DNA of 21,728 nt from RGIG7300 sp045133915. Lineage in GTDB: Bacteria; Bacillota; Clostridia; Oscillospirales; CAG-272. This document shows positions 20,662 to 21,728 of the stretch, in pieces. Made by a program: the position numbers and the translations under genes. The notes beneath the pieces were generated by a model that was not told the DNA's origin, did not search any database, and saw only the letters and a program-made list of their open reading frames with translations. The stretch is taken from positions 1 through 21,728 of the forward strand of contig JBGUUX010000031.1 in NCBI GenBank assembly GCA_045133915.1. Direction: 5' to 3'. The first letter of the stretch is position 1, and every line of letters starts with the position of its first letter.

Positions 20662-21413
20662 GTGAAATAATGACGGCAAAAGATCTGTGCCTGTGGTATG
20701 GAGAAAACAAAGCCTTAAAAGATATAAATATTGCCATTCCCGAAAAAAGCATCACCGCCCTTATCGGGCCTTCAGGTTGCGGTAAGTCCACCTTTCTTAA
20801 AACCCTTAACCGTATGAATGACCTTATTCCGATTGTAAAAATCACGGGCGAGGTTTGCTATAACGGACGCAACATATTCGATAAAGATGTTGACGTGAAC
20901 GAGCTGCGCCGTGACGTTGGTATGGTGTTTCAGAAGCCCAACCCTTTCCCGATGAGCATTTACGATAATATTGCTTATGGTCCTCGTACACACGGTATCA
21001 CAAGCAAGGTGAAGCTGGATGAGATCGTAGAACAGGCACTTCGTGATGCGGCTATCTGGGATGAGGTAAAGGACAGACTAAAAAAGAACGCTCTCGGTCT
21101 TTCGGGCGGTCAGCAACAGCGTTTGTGTATTGCCCGTGCGCTTGCAGTTGAACCTAAAGTATTACTAATGGATGAGCCCACCTCGGCGCTCGATCCTATT
21201 TCTACCTCTCGAATTGAAGAACTTGCATTGCAATTGAAAGAAAAATATACTATAATTATAGTAACTCATAATATGCAGCAAGCAGTTCGTATCTCTGATA
21301 ACACCGCTTTCTTTCTTCTTGGAGAACTTGTTGAGTTTGGTGAAACAGAGAAATTGTTCTCACAGCCCGTGGATAAGCGTACCGAGGATTACATTACAGG
21401 AAGGTTTGGTTGA
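20658..21413 (+). CDS. pstB: Phosphate ABC transporter ATPase PstB
   Basis: A 251-residue ATPase of the usual PstB length. Motifs: Walker A GPSGCGKST (37-45), Q-loop MVFQKPNPFPMSIYDN (Gln92; the PFPMSIYDN run is typical of PstB), signature LSGGQQQRL (148-156), Walker B VLLMDEPTSALDP (168-180) and H-loop VTHNMQQA (His204). ATG 20658 overlaps the pstA stop codon by 4 bases and has AAGGAG at 20646-20651. Confidence 0.97.
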   Translation: MSEIMTAKDLCLWYGENKALKDINIAIPEKSITALIGPSGCGKSTFLKTLNRMNDLIPIVKITGEVCYNGRNIFDKDVDVNELRRDVGMVFQKPNPFPMSIYDNIAYGPRTHGITSKVKLDEIVEQALRDAAIWDEVKDRLKKNALGLSGGQQQRLCIARALAVEPKVLLMDEPTSALDPISTSRIEELALQLKEKYTIIIVTHNMQQAVRISDNTAFFLLGELVEFGETEKLFSQPVDKRTEDYITGRFG

Positions 21414-21417
21414 TATT

Positions 21418-21728
21418 ATGAGAAGCAGATTTGATGAGCAGCTCAGCCTGCTGAATAAGAAAATGATTGAGATGGGGGCATCATGCGAAAGTATTATTGC
21501 CCAGGCCACAAAGGCTCTTTTGGAAGGAAATACCGCAGCCGCACGTAAAGCAAAAGAACAAGGTCACAAAATTGACCAGATGGAACGTGAGATCGAGTCT
21601 ATCTGTTTAAAGCTTCTTCTACAGCAACAGCCGGTAGCCAAAGACCTGCGTGTGATCTCCGCCGCTCTTAAAATGATCACCGATATGGAAAGAATCGGCG
21701 ATCAGGCAGAGGACATTGCCGAGATCAT
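21418..21728 (+). CDS. phoU: PhoU phosphate regulatory protein, partial (cut by right window edge)
   Basis: The first 103 codons of a PhoU protein are visible. It starts MRSRFDEQLSLLNKKMIEMG and holds the first helical repeat with the metal-binding motif region KMITDMERIGDQAEDIAE (E/DxxxD pattern) near the window end. PhoU links Pst transport to the PhoR sensor and lowers phosphate uptake when phosphate is plentiful. The start ATG 21418 lies 4 bases after the pstB stop; AGGAAGG (21398-21404) is a somewhat distant ribosome site (13 bases), so coupling from pstB translation is likely. Confidence 0.93.
   Translation, partial: MRSRFDEQLSLLNKKMIEMGASCESIIAQATKALLEGNTAAARKAKEQGHKIDQMEREIESICLKLLLQQQPVAKDLRVISAALKMITDMERIGDQAEDIAEI

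Overview
The window looks like chromosome from an uncultured, anaerobic, gut-type member of the Clostridia (Bacillota; Oscillospiraceae/Ruminococcaceae-like). This is inferred from S-layer-homology (SLH) proteins, lipobox signal peptides, AGGAGG-type ribosome sites, consensus SigA promoters, short AT-rich intergenic regions and gene style. No rRNA, tRNA, transposase, integrase or CRISPR array was recognised.

Region 1 (1-12060) is a carbohydrate locus. It holds two complete DUF4838 proteins (alpha-glucuronidase-N-like fold). One is cytoplasmic (988-2772) and one is exported with three SLH repeats (3593-6079). The start of a further SLH protein, a close paralogue of the second, is cut by the left edge. 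Divergent from the SLH-DUF4838 gene runs a three-gene operon (6233-10091): a glucuronate-isomerase-like (UxaC-like) protein, a PfkB sugar kinase and a predicted beta-propeller glycoside-hydrolase-like protein. A Gfo/Idh/MocA oxidoreductase follows at 10975-12024. The plausible reading is surface capture of a (uronic-acid-containing) glycan, cytoplasmic processing, isomerisation, redox adjustment and phosphorylation. The substrate is unknown and the exact combination is not one I recognise.

Small accessory genes sit between these: an XRE repressor (358-678) with a likely operator, a DMP19-like lipoprotein (2979-3527), and a divergent pair of a SLOG-fold protein (10157-10588) and a ribbon-helix-helix protein (10684-10872). 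Four near-identical terminator hairpins mark gene ends in this region. Two of them are fused to a heptamer repeat in the same arrangement. Region 679-987 contains a string of small hairpins that looks like a dispersed repeat.

Region 2 (12045-17032) is a minus-strand operon: a zinc-ribbon, single-pass membrane protein with a large outside domain, then an ABC ATPase and two ABC-2 permeases joined by ATGA overlaps. It reads as a complete ABC exporter or membrane-remodelling system of unknown substrate.

Region 3 (17034-17910) is a single NYN-domain (PIN-like RNase) gene whose ribosome site points to an AUA start codon. Region 4 (17981-21728) is the phosphate operon pstS-pstC-pstA-pstB-phoU (phoU cut by the right edge). 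It is preceded by an approximately 11-bp-periodic Pho-box-like repeat and has a terminator-like hairpin between pstS and pstC.
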